From assembly GCF_904846235.1 (NCBI RefSeq), contig NZ_CAJGZN010000002.1, positions 223,761-287,760 of the forward strand: a stretch of DNA of 64,000 nucleotides. Direction: 5' to 3'. The position numbers were made by a program, and so were the translations under genes. The stretch is from Psychrobacter immobilis. GTDB taxonomy: Bacteria; Pseudomonadota; Gammaproteobacteria; Pseudomonadales; Moraxellaceae. A model generated the notes under the pieces. It had not been told where the DNA came from. It saw nothing but the letters and a program-made list of their open reading frames with translations, and did not search any database. Positions 30,214 through 39,272 of the stretch are shown piece by piece (position 1 is the first letter of the stretch; each line of letters starts with the position of its first letter).

Positions 30214-30651
30214 CTATTTGGTTGGGATAACGTGCCAAACGCCAAGTTTATCATCACCGTCTTTGTCACCAACTTTTGTGTCATTAGCATAGAAGTATAA
30301 AGGCTTACCGTTCATTGCCCACTGATATTTGCCATCTTCACGCTTAAATGCAGCGAACTGACCTGAGGCTTTAGCATCGCTAGGCGCTTTGAAAATTGGC
30401 CACACAACTTGGCAAGCTGCACCGCAATCTGACTTATTCATAGAGTCTTTATCAAACGTATATAACGTCATATGATTTGTAGCATCTACCAGCACCCCAT
30501 TCTTGCTAGTGACTGGTGCTGTATTATTGCTCGTTGCCTGTACTTCATGCGTACCTGACATATCGTTACCGGCCACGTTTTTTAAGGTAGTACAGCCAGT
30601 TAGTGTCAATACACCTGTTAGTACCGATAGCATCATCATATTTTTCATCAT
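30214..30651 (-). CDS. Secreted-repeat lipoprotein (COG4315 type)
   Basis: 145-residue predicted lipoprotein with lipobox LTGC (Cys20). The mature part has one pair of the short 'secreted repeat of unknown function': GVLVDATNHMTLYTFDKDS...SDCGAACQVVWPIFKAP and a second LYFYANDTKVGDKDGDD...GVWHVI. The two Cys in CGAAC could form a disulfide. Function of the family is unknown. Two adjacent start codons (30651 and 30648) are equivalent. Confidence 0.85.
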   Translation of the reverse strand: MMKNMMMLSVLTGVLTLTGCTTLKNVAGNDMSGTHEVQATSNNTAPVTSKNGVLVDATNHMTLYTFDKDSMNKSDCGAACQVVWPIFKAPSDAKASGQFAAFKREDGKYQWAMNGKPLYFYANDTKVGDKDGDDKLGVWHVIPTK

Positions 30652-31208
30652 AACTTCCTTGTAATTTTAGTCGTATTTTTTATAGCGATGAGCTTGTTGT
30701 CGTTTACTTTATCGACTGTCCCTTTTGTTAATTTTAACATTTGGAATTTTGAACAGTTCTCAAAACAGAACCGACACTTCTTGCTAAGCAAAATGAATAC
30801 AACATACGATTTTAAGTTATCTTGGCTACCAATATACACACTTACAAAAGTGGTCGAATTTTACAAAACAATAAAACGAGCTTATTTCCGATTCCACAAG
30901 TTTGCCACTTCTCTCGTTTACTCTATTTTTAGAAAGGCTCGTTTGTCTGAAAAACTTCACACATATAGCGACTCGTTGACAAAAATCATGCATCTTCTTA
31001 CGTATTTCCCATCATATTGTCTGTAGTTCTTCGTAAAATAAACCTATAGAGATGAAGAATGGCTAAACAATAGGAAAGATGACTATTGAAGTTCAGATTT
31101 GTGAGTTGAACTTAATTACCTTCGCACTCATATCAAGAAATATAGAACATTTGATACATATATCGAGCATGGCCTAATACAGACGCTATTAAGGATACAA
31201 CGACGACA
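30652..31208. other. Divergent AT-rich spacer
   Basis: 557 bases with no supported gene. A 112-codon open frame at 30688-31026 has atypical composition and no family signature and is not accepted. No clear promoter pair was identified; AAGGA at about 31191 may serve the next gene. Confidence 0.3.
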
Positions 31209-32828
31209 ATGACTCAGTCTTTTGATAAAAACTACGCTCAATCCTTTAATCGTGACGCTCATTCTGAGGTGTTATCTTACGGGGCAAAAAACATTCAACC
31301 TAAAAAGCGTGTTGGCATTTTGGGCGGCGGTACTGCGGGATCGACGATTGCAATTCGACTTGCTGCGTTAGGATTAGAGACATACTTATTTGAGAAGAAA
31401 AAATCTCTCATTGATGGACCACCTATGTGTCATTTGCATGCAGGTGGTAATTTATATCGTGAAATACCGGACGAGGATTGCGTAGCACTGCTCAAGCAAT
31501 GTATCGATATTTTGCGTTTGTATCCGCACACTATTGACGTTCGTCCTACGGTGTTTGCCGTACCGACACGTGATGAAGGGTTGCCTGAAGATTTACTACC
31601 GCGTTTAGATATTTTGACCGATGCTTATCAAGAACTGATTGAGCAAGATGCTAATAATAAGGTATTGGGCGAGCCTGAAGATTACTATCAGCTCTATAGT
31701 CATGAGCAATTGATTGAGCTGTCTGAACGTGAGCAAGTCGCTGTACCAAGTACGGTTGATGAGTGGATGATTCCAGTCGCTAGATACTTAGATTTGAACA
31801 AAGTTAAATTTCCGTTAATTGTCGTTCAAGAATATGGCTGGAACATTTTTCGTCTAGCAGCTTCTGCCAAGCTTGCGCTCGAAGAGTACGACAATGCGCA
31901 CGTATTTACCGAAACCGCTGTGCAAAGAGTCGTGCCGGTAGATTGTGAGAACTGTACCAACGCTGACCATCATGTCACCAAATGGCGTATCGACTATCAA
32001 CAGATCCATAATCAAGAACACGCCTCTCAGCCTGAGACTATCGAAGTTGATTATCTAGTCAATGCTTGTGGGTTTCGTACGGGTGTCATCGACGATATGG
32101 TTGGTGTCGAAGTCACACGTATGGTCGAGTTCAAATCGTCTTATGTGACCCATTGGGGCGATGCTGGTGGACAGATACCAGAGATTATCGTCTACGGTCA
32201 ACGAGGTACACCAGAAGGCATGGCGCAGCTTACTCCCTACCCTGGCGGATATTTTCAGATTCACGGTATGAGTAAAGCCATTACCTTGTTTGATGATGGT
32301 CTTGTCGCATCAAGTGAAGACAGTGCGCAGCCCAAACTGCCACAGCAATACGTGCATTATATTGAAGATGGTTGGGATAAAGCACCCTTACAGGCACGTA
32401 GTCAGCAAGCGATTGAGTATGTGGCGGAGTTTGTACCAACATTTAACAGCGCACGTACTGTTGGTAACGCGCTATACGGTGGACAGCAGATTCCTGGGCA
32501 GGATGATACGCTGCGAGTCGCTGACGTGAGCTTGTACTCTAATATACGCTATGCCCGTGCAGAAAACGTCAAAGCATCTTCGACCTTGATTGCCGCTGAT
32601 CAAATCGTTAATGAGCTGACAGATCTAGGTTTGATAGAGAACGATACACCTCTGAATCGTCGTCGCTATGCTCATGAGTGGTCATACCTTGTCCATAACG
32701 ATAGCCTCGCTGTCGATGAGGTTGCACGTGAGCTCGCTGAACAGCGTGGATTCCCGATAGCGATGGCTCATGTTAATCATAGTATTCGTGAAGTAGCATT
32801 GGACGATCTCACGCCTGCTGATGCCTAA
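31209..32828 (+). CDS. Uncharacterised FAD-dependent oxidoreductase
   Basis: 539-residue flavoprotein. An N-terminal Rossmann dinucleotide fold is clear: RVGILGGGTAGSTIAIRLAALGLETYLFEKK (read as GxGxxG then acidic Glu at the end of beta-2). VDYLVNACGFRTGVIDDMVG is the second FAD-contact region seen in DAO/lycopene-cyclase-like enzymes. No membrane segment or signal peptide. The substrate is not evident. It is a single gene with a strong terminator. The C-terminal 100 residues (helical, SLAVDEVARELAEQRG) look like an extra domain. Start ATG has a distant AAGGA. Confidence 0.7.
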   Translation: MTQSFDKNYAQSFNRDAHSEVLSYGAKNIQPKKRVGILGGGTAGSTIAIRLAALGLETYLFEKKKSLIDGPPMCHLHAGGNLYREIPDEDCVALLKQCIDILRLYPHTIDVRPTVFAVPTRDEGLPEDLLPRLDILTDAYQELIEQDANNKVLGEPEDYYQLYSHEQLIELSEREQVAVPSTVDEWMIPVARYLDLNKVKFPLIVVQEYGWNIFRLAASAKLALEEYDNAHVFTETAVQRVVPVDCENCTNADHHVTKWRIDYQQIHNQEHASQPETIEVDYLVNACGFRTGVIDDMVGVEVTRMVEFKSSYVTHWGDAGGQIPEIIVYGQRGTPEGMAQLTPYPGGYFQIHGMSKAITLFDDGLVASSEDSAQPKLPQQYVHYIEDGWDKAPLQARSQQAIEYVAEFVPTFNSARTVGNALYGGQQIPGQDDTLRVADVSLYSNIRYARAENVKASSTLIAADQIVNELTDLGLIENDTPLNRRRYAHEWSYLVHNDSLAVDEVARELAEQRGFPIAMAHVNHSIREVALDDLTPADA

Positions 32829-32866
32829 TAGACATGATTCGCTGATAGGTTGTTAATACATATAAT

Positions 32867-32908
32867 AAAGGAGCAGATAACCGAGGTTTGGTTATCTGCT
32901 CCTTTTTT
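32867..32908. terminator. Bidirectional terminator
   Basis: AAAGGAGCAGATAACC / GGTTATCTGCTCCTTT perfect 16-bp stem, 7-base loop and T-run; serves the FAD gene and the convergent LOG-family gene. Confidence 0.96.
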
Positions 32909-32959
32909 GCAATAACTTTTAATATTTAAGCATTTGCTGTGTATGAATAGCTATACGGC

Positions 32960-33643
32960 TTAACTATTACTACCAGCCATCTTCTCCGTATCCACAGCAT
33001 CATCTATGGTCACTACTGTCTGTAGCATATCAATCGCTTCGCTGATGGTATTACACACTACTAGACGATCTAAATCTTCCTGCTTCATAAAGCCTTGCTC
33101 AGTGGTATATTTCAAATGCTCAATCATACGGTCATAAAAACCATTGATGTTTAGAATAATCATTGGTTTTTCGTGCTGGTACAATTGACGCCACGTGGCG
33201 ATTTCCATAATCTCTTCTAATGTTCCTAGCCCGCCCGGTAGCGTGATAAAGGCATCGGCATACTCTGCCATGACGGTCTTACGCGTGTGCATAGTGTCAG
33301 TCAAATGCAAGCGAGTCAGCTGCTCATGAGCGATTTCGTGCTTGAGCATAAAGGTTGGAATCACGCCCACTGCTTGCGCGCCGCCATTGATTACTTCATC
33401 CGCAACTGCGCCCATCAGACCGATACTAGCGCCACCATACACTAGCCCCATGCCATTATTTGCCAAAGCACTGCCAAGCTCGCGTGCCGCCTGTTCATAC
33501 ACGTCGCCATTGCCCAAGCGTGAACCGCAATACACAGCCACGAGCGGCATTGATAGGGCAGACTTGTCGACTGCTTTTTCAATATTTGTAATGTCTTTGC
33601 TTGTGATTACGTCATAAGTATCATCGTTAATTTTCATTTGCAT
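32960..33643 (-). CDS. LOG family protein (cytokinin riboside 5'-monophosphate phosphoribohydrolase-like)
   Basis: 227-residue LOG/TIGR00730 protein. VAVYCGSRLGN, LVYGGASIGLMGAVADEVINGG, the catalytic MHTRKTVMAEYADAFITLPGGLGTLEE (PGGxGTxxE and the upstream Arg) and NINGFYDRMIEHL are all present. Characterised members release the ribose-5-phosphate from nucleotide monophosphates. The N-terminal 30 residues before VAVYCG are an extension, and the true start (33643 or the next Met) is uncertain. Confidence 0.9.
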   Translation of the reverse strand: MQMKINDDTYDVITSKDITNIEKAVDKSALSMPLVAVYCGSRLGNGDVYEQAARELGSALANNGMGLVYGGASIGLMGAVADEVINGGAQAVGVIPTFMLKHEIAHEQLTRLHLTDTMHTRKTVMAEYADAFITLPGGLGTLEEIMEIATWRQLYQHEKPMIILNINGFYDRMIEHLKYTTEQGFMKQEDLDRLVVCNTISEAIDMLQTVVTIDDAVDTEKMAGSNS

Positions 33644-33946
33644 ATAGCTTCCTTAATTACCTGTCAGTTTTTATTGAGTGCTTGTTATTAGTGAGGGCTG
33701 CATACCGACACCTATCATTTATATTGTCATGCACATGATTCATAAGACAAACTCAACCAAGCTATACGAAACTTGGAAGTCATATTTGAGCAACTGTCTT
33801 GCCAGTATTTATCTTAACATAAGCAATGCTACCACATAGTCACAACGATTTATCACTACGCAACGACTACACTTTCAAGATGCGCATTTATTGTTCATCA
33901 TAGTTCGATATTCATTATCTACTAATAAAAATACTAAGGTATACCC
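33644..33946. other. Divergent spacer, nothing recognised
   Basis: 303 AT-rich bases between the LOG gene and the next hydrolase. AAGG before 33947 is the downstream ribosome-binding site. No paired promoter boxes found. Confidence 0.3.
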
Positions 33947-34912
33947 ATGGATAATCACAACACCTCTCCTACTGCCGAGCTATCAAGCTCTGTGGTTAAT
34001 AGCAATCTCACTAGTAAAAGCAATACGAATGACGCGAGCAATATTGATACTTACTCATTAAGCATCATGACCGATCGCAACCAAGCATTGGCAGCCACGG
34101 TCTATCGCCCTAAAGATGCAACAAAAAAAGCCGTCATGATGGCACCTGCCACAGGTATTAAGCGTCACTTTTATCATAATTTTGCGACCTACCTAGCAGA
34201 AAGCGGCTTTGGAGTGCTGACCTTTGATAATGAAGGAATCGGTGAGTCACTATCGACCGAACTGGCAAAATGTAGCGCTTCCTTGATCAGTTGGGGTCGC
34301 CATGACATGCCAGCTGTACTTGATGCTTTACAAGATGAGTTTCCTGATGCCTCTTATCACCTCATCGGTCATAGCGCGGGTGGTCAGCTCATTGGCCTGA
34401 TGCCCAACTATCAGGCGATTGGCTCAGTGTTCAATGTCGCTTGCTCGTCAGGGCGTATCAAAAATATGGGCATGCCCTATAAACTCAAAGCCATGGGTTT
34501 TATGGATGCGTTTATTCCATTCACTAATTTAACACTGGGCTATACGCCGTCAGATAAAATCGGTATGGGTGAGCCGCTGCCACGCGGCGTGGCTCGTCAA
34601 TGGCGTGAATGGTGCAATGGCGCGGGCTATATCAAAACCGCATTTGGCAAAAGCATACACACGCATTTCTATGATGAGCTCAGCATGCCGGCATTGTGGC
34701 TTGGCTTTAGCGATGACGATATCGCCAACAGTGAAAACATGGACGATATGATAAGGGTATTTACAAAGATGCCCGTAGAAAAGCGTTTCTTGGACCCTGA
34801 GGATTTTGGTCTAAATCATATCGGTCATATGCGCTATTTTAGCAGTAAGACCAATATCAAAGCGCCGCAGCTATGGCAGATGGCGGTGACATGGTTGCAC
34901 GACCAACCATAA
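33947..34912 (+). CDS. Alpha/beta hydrolase (COG4757-like)
   Basis: 321-residue alpha/beta hydrolase. After a polar 35-residue N-terminus, AVMMAPATGIKRHFYHNFATYLAESGFGVLTF marks the first strands, LIGHSAGGQLIG the nucleophile elbow (GxSxG), and FSDDDI and HIGHMRYF the likely Asp and His. This arrangement matches a family of uncharacterised hydrolases found near quorum or lipid genes. No signal peptide. Substrate unknown. Confidence 0.78.
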   Translation: MDNHNTSPTAELSSSVVNSNLTSKSNTNDASNIDTYSLSIMTDRNQALAATVYRPKDATKKAVMMAPATGIKRHFYHNFATYLAESGFGVLTFDNEGIGESLSTELAKCSASLISWGRHDMPAVLDALQDEFPDASYHLIGHSAGGQLIGLMPNYQAIGSVFNVACSSGRIKNMGMPYKLKAMGFMDAFIPFTNLTLGYTPSDKIGMGEPLPRGVARQWREWCNGAGYIKTAFGKSIHTHFYDELSMPALWLGFSDDDIANSENMDDMIRVFTKMPVEKRFLDPEDFGLNHIGHMRYFSSKTNIKAPQLWQMAVTWLHDQP

Positions 34913-34922
34913 TTTTATCGTC

Positions 34923-34949
34923 ACGTAGCCCCTTATATATTGGCTACGT
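34923..34949. terminator. Hairpin between convergent hydrolase and exonuclease genes
   Basis: ACGTAGCC / GGCTACGT perfect 8-bp stem with an 11-base loop. No long T-run, so termination is only probable from the position. Confidence 0.45.
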
Positions 34950-34960
34950 AATAACTTAGA

Positions 34961-35683
34961 TTACTTTTTTGCGTTTTCTGCCTCTTCCATTTGTAAGCGT
35001 TTAGTCAGTGCCGAATACAGCGACGGCTGCATATTATGAATATTGCCTATCATCCATTTAACATAGCTGATAGGCACATCTTTGATAGGTTTGCCTTTAT
35101 GCTTACCAAACGGCATTTTGCTCACAGGGGTCGCTTTATTAGAGATAGCATGTGCCGCTGCAAAGTCTGTCGGCGCAATCTCTAGACGCTCGCAGCATGC
35201 CTGATACAGCAAATAGCACATTCGAGCATCGCCAAGCGCGTCATGAGCGGCAATCGTCATTGCACTCGCTTCACCCTTGCCCAATAACTGCTCGATACAC
35301 TTAGACTGACCGTAAGCGCGCCATTCTGGAAAAGCTACCCGCGCAAGTCTCACTGTACAAATCAGCTTAGCAGAAGGACTGCCAATCACTCGCCAATCAA
35401 AACGTACGTTATGACCAATCAAGTACTCTGGTAATTCAAACTGCTCCAACTCAAAGCGCTCAAGTCCAGCCACATCATCATCGGTAATACCATGCACCTT
35501 TATGACAATGGGTGAGATAGATCGACCACTGTTAAAGTATTTCATCCATTCAAAGCCAGTTGCTACATTGATAGTAGCAACTTGGATAGGTCTAGGATCA
35601 CTGCCCTGATCTGTTTCAGTATCGATAACCAGCGCTGTTTCGCGCGTGGCAGAAATATCAGTAGGCTTAAAAGCATCATTCAT
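34961..35683 (-). CDS. DEDDh exonuclease with C-terminal DUF3820-like module
   Basis: 240-residue protein. The 3'-5' exonuclease core has Exo I VIDTETDQG, Exo II GHNVRFDWRV and Exo III HDALGDARM, i.e. the DEDDh set of RNase T/DnaQ enzymes. From about residue 185 a short module (KMPFGKHKGKPIKDVPISYVKWM) follows, the small DUF3820-type domain often attached to such nucleases. Substrate (DNA or RNA) unknown. Confidence 0.85.
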   Translation of the reverse strand: MNDAFKPTDISATRETALVIDTETDQGSDPRPIQVATINVATGFEWMKYFNSGRSISPIVIKVHGITDDDVAGLERFELEQFELPEYLIGHNVRFDWRVIGSPSAKLICTVRLARVAFPEWRAYGQSKCIEQLLGKGEASAMTIAAHDALGDARMCYLLYQACCERLEIAPTDFAAAHAISNKATPVSKMPFGKHKGKPIKDVPISYVKWMIGNIHNMQPSLYSALTKRLQMEEAENAKK

Positions 35684-35781
35684 AAAGTATTAACCATCAG
35701 TAGCAACTGTCTATGCTCAGCAGAAATGTTAAGTAGATAAAACTATATTTGCTGTCTATATTCTTAACCATAAGAATATCT

Positions 35782-36471
35782 ATGGGGGTAAAAACGATAG
35801 ATAACAATGCGATACATACGTTGTTAGACGAAGCTTTTATAATCAAAACTCAAATGACATCAAATATATATGAGACATCAATGCTAGCAGATGGAAATAA
35901 CCAGCCTCCCAGACCTTCTTTTTTTAGTCGTTTAATAAGCCTATTGATTAAGGCTATCGTATTGCTAGCACTGTTATTTGTCTTTGATAAGCTACTACCC
36001 AGTATCAGTCAACAGACGCAGTCATTTGTGGTTGCCAAATGGCAGCAATTAAGTCTATTGCAACAAGAACTGCCGACCGAAAACAGCTTACCCAGTCCAC
36101 TACCAGAACGAAACCTGACAGACACTTGGGGTGCAGCACGTAGTCAAGGCCGCTCCCACGAAGGCATCGACATCTTTGCGCCGCGCAATACTCCCGTACA
36201 GTCGACCACGCAAGGCGTAGTAAGCAAGGTTGGTGAGAACACATTGGGTGGACGCGTGGTTGTGGTGGTAGGGCCTGGTGGCGCAGGACATTACTACGCT
36301 CATCTAGAAGACTATGCTGACATCTCTCCCAATGATTGGGTCAATCAGGGCGACGTGATAGGTTATGTGGGTGATAGCGGTAATGCAAAAGGAACACCGA
36401 CACATGTACACTATGGTATCTATATTAATGGCAGTGCGGTCAACCCTTATCCGCTTTTGCAAAAGAATTAA
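35782..36471 (+). CDS. M23 family metallopeptidase
   Basis: Membrane-anchored LytM-type endopeptidase that probably cuts peptidoglycan cross-links. One transmembrane helix ([20 protein letters not shown]) is followed by a short linker and the M23 domain: [16 protein letters not shown] (His and Asp zinc ligands), YYAHLEDY and [11 protein letters not shown] (HxH). The catalytic ligands are intact, so the enzyme should be active. The start is uncertain: ATGs at 35782, 35854 and 35881 lack strong ribosome-binding sites; the first is used. Divergent from the exonuclease gene. Confidence 0.85.
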   Translation: MGVKTIDNNAIHTLLDEAFIIKTQMTSNIYETSMLADGNNQPPRPSFFSRLISLLIKAIVLLALLFVFDKLLPSISQQTQSFVVAKWQQLSLLQQELPTENSLPSPLPERNLTDTWGAARSQGRSHEGIDIFAPRNTPVQSTTQGVVSKVGENTLGGRVVVVVGPGGAGHYYAHLEDYADISPNDWVNQGDVIGYVGDSGNAKGTPTHVHYGIYINGSAVNPYPLLQKN

Positions 36472-36578
36472 CGGATACAGAAAAGTATGTCGTTAACCTA
36501 ATTTGAAATAGCACTGAGCTGATATTAGTTAAAAAACTTAAGCCGAGAAACGCACGCTAATACAGACCAGAAATCATA

Positions 36579-37670
36579 TTAATTGGCTGTGACGGATCTG
36601 ACGTAGTTTGAGGGGAATACCACACTAAATGTCGACCCTTCCCCTTCTACTGAATCGATTTGCAACTGCGCTTCGTGCTGGTGCAATACGTGTTTTACAA
36701 TCGCTAGTCCCAACCCTGTACCACCTGTTGCACGGCTGCGACCTTTGTCGATACGATAGAAACGCTCTGTCAAACGGGCGATATGCTCTGACGCAATACC
36801 GATCCCATCATCTTCGACCGCAAAACGGCAGCCATCAGACGTCCTTGTCCAGCTGATAGTGATATTACCACCCTTTGGCGTATATTTGATTGCATTGATT
36901 ACCAAATTGGATAGCGCACTATTCAAGTACATCTCTGATCCGTACAGCCCATCATACGTATCTATATGCAAATGAATGATGTGTTTGTATGCTTGGTTGT
37001 AGGCCTGTGCATCGTCGTAGATATTGGTCAGTAGCTTAGTCATATCTATGTAGTGCAGCTCGTGTGACTCTTCGATTTCAATCTTAGACAGTAGCAGTAA
37101 GTCGTTTACAATTCTGTTCATACGGGCTGTTTGCTGCGTCATCAGCTCAAAACCGCGACGCCATTGCGGCGGCATATCTGGCTGATCGGAGAAATTCTCC
37201 AGATAGCCCATCATTACAGTCAATGGTGTTCTAAGCTCATGCGAGACATTCGCTACAAAATCCTGACGCATTTGCTCTAAGTGCCGCAGGCGGGTCACAT
37301 CATATACAAACAGCAATTTTTCATCACCGAAAGGGGTCAGTTCGCACTTTAAGTAGCGACTAGGATCTCGCCATGATTCTATATGGACGCCATCGTTAGG
37401 TATCGTTGTACCTTCATAATACTGGCGGAACTCAGGTACAGTAATAAAGTCAAAGATGTTCTGACCTTTATCTTCTGGCTGTAGCAGCAATAAGTCTTGT
37501 GCCGCCTGATTCCACCATTCTAGACCGTCATTATTGTTGAGCAAAATCACTGCATCGCGCAAGGCTCGTAGTGCACTGCCGATTTTTTTGAGTTGCTCCG
37601 CTGTACTTTGAGTAGATATTTGCTCTAATAGAGCTGATTGCTCACTTTGTACTGGCGCTATCTTGTCCAT
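36579..37670 (-). CDS. phoR: Phosphate regulon sensor histidine kinase PhoR, lacking membrane segments
   Basis: 363-residue kinase. A PAS domain at about 30-125 is followed by the HisKA domain with phospho-acceptor His144 in FVANVSHELRTPLTVMMG and the HATPase domain (NLVINAIKYTPKGGNI, DDGIGIASEHI, TGGTGLGLAIVKHVL). Standard PhoR is about 430 residues with two N-terminal transmembrane helices; here the first 30 residues are polar and no hydrophobic segment exists, and only 58 bases separate it from phoB. The kinase is therefore likely cytosolic or tethered by partners. Regulates the phosphate-starvation response with PhoB. Confidence 0.88.
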   Translation of the reverse strand: MDKIAPVQSEQSALLEQISTQSTAEQLKKIGSALRALRDAVILLNNNDGLEWWNQAAQDLLLLQPEDKGQNIFDFITVPEFRQYYEGTTIPNDGVHIESWRDPSRYLKCELTPFGDEKLLFVYDVTRLRHLEQMRQDFVANVSHELRTPLTVMMGYLENFSDQPDMPPQWRRGFELMTQQTARMNRIVNDLLLLSKIEIEESHELHYIDMTKLLTNIYDDAQAYNQAYKHIIHLHIDTYDGLYGSEMYLNSALSNLVINAIKYTPKGGNITISWTRTSDGCRFAVEDDGIGIASEHIARLTERFYRIDKGRSRATGGTGLGLAIVKHVLHQHEAQLQIDSVEGEGSTFSVVFPSNYVRSVTAN

Positions 37671-37728
37671 TTTTTATCCTTACCACTATCCGCGGCCTTT
37701 ATATCGCTGCGGCATTATTTGTACAAGA

Positions 37729-38433
37729 TTAACTTGGCTCAATCAGGCTAGAAAATCGGTAGCCTGTTCCACGTACCGTCTGTATCAATGTATCACAGTC
37801 ATAAGGTCGCAGTAATTTACGTAGACGTTTGATATGCACATCGATGGTTCGGTCTTCGATATATACATTGCCGCCCCATACCTGATCGAGTAGCTGCGTT
37901 CGTGTATAGGCGCGCTCAGGATGACTCATAAAAAATGCCAATAGGCGATACTCTGTGGGCCCAACATCAACAATTTTACCGGCAGCTGTCACACGCTGAC
38001 TCTTAGTATCTAAACTTAACTGCCCAATTTCGATAGGTTTGTCGCTACTCATCGCGCTACTGCGGCGTAGTACGGCTTTGATTCTAGAAATCAGTTCACG
38101 AGTCGAAAAAGGCTTGGTCATATAATCATCTGCGCCTGCATCTAAACCATGAACTTTACTGTCTTCTTCACTTTTTGCCGTTAGCATAATGACTGGTATT
38201 TCAGAGAGTAGCTCGTCGTTTTTAAGCATACGACAAAAATCCACACCGCTCTTGTCACCCGGTAACATCCAATCTAATAGTATCAGTGATGGTCTATGAT
38301 CGACCACCTGCTGATGCGCCTCTGATACGTCAGCCGCTTGCAAGCTATCAAACCCAGCCATCTCTAGCGTCATGACAACCATTTCACGAATCGCAGGCTC
38401 ATCTTCAACAATCAAAATTTGCTCATTATACAT
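37729..38433 (-). CDS. phoB: Phosphate regulon response regulator PhoB
   Basis: 234-residue OmpR/PhoB regulator. The receiver domain has the phospho-acceptor Asp in LILLDWMLPGDKSGVDFCR and KPFSTRELISRI near 105-115; the C-terminal winged helix has GPTEYRLLAFFMSHPERAYTRTQLLDQVWG and ERTIDVHIKRLRKLL-like DRTIDVHIKRLRKLL. Binds pho boxes when phosphorylated. phoR follows after 58 bases. Confidence 0.95.
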   Translation of the reverse strand: MYNEQILIVEDEPAIREMVVMTLEMAGFDSLQAADVSEAHQQVVDHRPSLILLDWMLPGDKSGVDFCRMLKNDELLSEIPVIMLTAKSEEDSKVHGLDAGADDYMTKPFSTRELISRIKAVLRRSSAMSSDKPIEIGQLSLDTKSQRVTAAGKIVDVGPTEYRLLAFFMSHPERAYTRTQLLDQVWGGNVYIEDRTIDVHIKRLRKLLRPYDCDTLIQTVRGTGYRFSSLIEPS

Positions 38434-38545
38434 AGGACATTCTCGGTGTTAGAGGACAAAATCTAGCATGTAAAAAGGCGATATATACTCACCAGTCTCT
38501 ACCTATTAAACGGATTAATTATGACAGCTTGATGACACTCTAAAA

Positions 38546-38998
38546 TCAGATTTCTAGTAAAAAATTGAGCGGCCCATCATTGACGCTCGACACTTGCATA
38601 TCAGCACCAAACTGACCAGTTGCCACGTTCGGGTGCTTAGTTTTGGCATAATCGACCAGTTTTTCAAATAACGCTTGCGCCGCAGCAGGTGCCATCGCAC
38701 CACCAAAGTCTGGTCGGCGACCTTTGTCTGTTTTTGCCATCAAGGTAAATTGCGAGACCAATAATAACCCACCAGCAACCTGCTGAACGTTTTTATCCAG
38801 TTTACCAAATTTGGCCGGATCATCGTCATTTTCAAAAATGCGATAGGTCAGTATTTTGTCAATCATACGCTGGGCAGCGGCAAAATCGTCTTCATGCCCT
38901 AAGCCAATATATGCCAATACTCCATGCCCAATCTCGCCAATACACTGCTGATCGACGACCACACTAGCCTGCTTCACCCGTTGTATGAGTGCTTTCAT
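38546..38998 (-). CDS. dtd: D-aminoacyl-tRNA deacylase
   Basis: 150-residue homodimeric deacylase that removes D-amino acids and Gly from mischarged tRNA. Start MKALIQRVKQASVVVDQQ, catalytic SQFTLMAKTDKGRRPDFGGAM (Ser-Gln-x-Thr motif) and the C-terminal SVNDGPLNFLLEI, the cross-subunit Gly-cisPro motif GP. Length is standard. It lies upstream of phoB on the same strand. Confidence 0.97.
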   Translation of the reverse strand: MKALIQRVKQASVVVDQQCIGEIGHGVLAYIGLGHEDDFAAAQRMIDKILTYRIFENDDDPAKFGKLDKNVQQVAGGLLLVSQFTLMAKTDKGRRPDFGGAMAPAAAQALFEKLVDYAKTKHPNVATGQFGADMQVSSVNDGPLNFLLEI

Positions 38999-39059
38999 TT
39001 ACTAATTCCTTAACAGATTATGGCCATACAATAATATGCTGTCCATGATAAAATACCGT

Positions 39060-39205
39060 CATTAACTTAACTATTATTAGGGCGTGTTTGATATTCACAA
39101 ATAGGTACTACGGATCGCTAAAACTGTTCCAGACAAGGCGTAAAACGACGATAATGCTCATGCCTTATCTAGATTTACAACGTAGTATGGCGCAATTTTA
39201 GCCAC
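39060..39205. repeat. Candidate interspersed repeat element between dtd and psd
   Basis: The segment from GGGCGTGTTTGATATTCAC to the ACTGTCAGTG before psd is partly palindromic: GCTAAAACTG (39117 on) pairs with CAATTTTAGC near 39200, and AAGGCG pairs with TGCCTT inside. This is the layout of a small non-coding mobile repeat. Only one copy is seen here, so repetition is inferred. Confidence 0.35.
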
Positions 39206-39272
39206 TGTCAGTGCCATGGTCGAATTTCCAACACGTCACTATTACATTACACCTTATTTTGGTAGCCTTATT

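Noticed and set aside
30688..31026. 112-codon open frame in the spacer before the FAD gene
   Set aside because: Unusual composition, no ribosome-binding site, no family motif; AT-rich spacers give such frames by chance.
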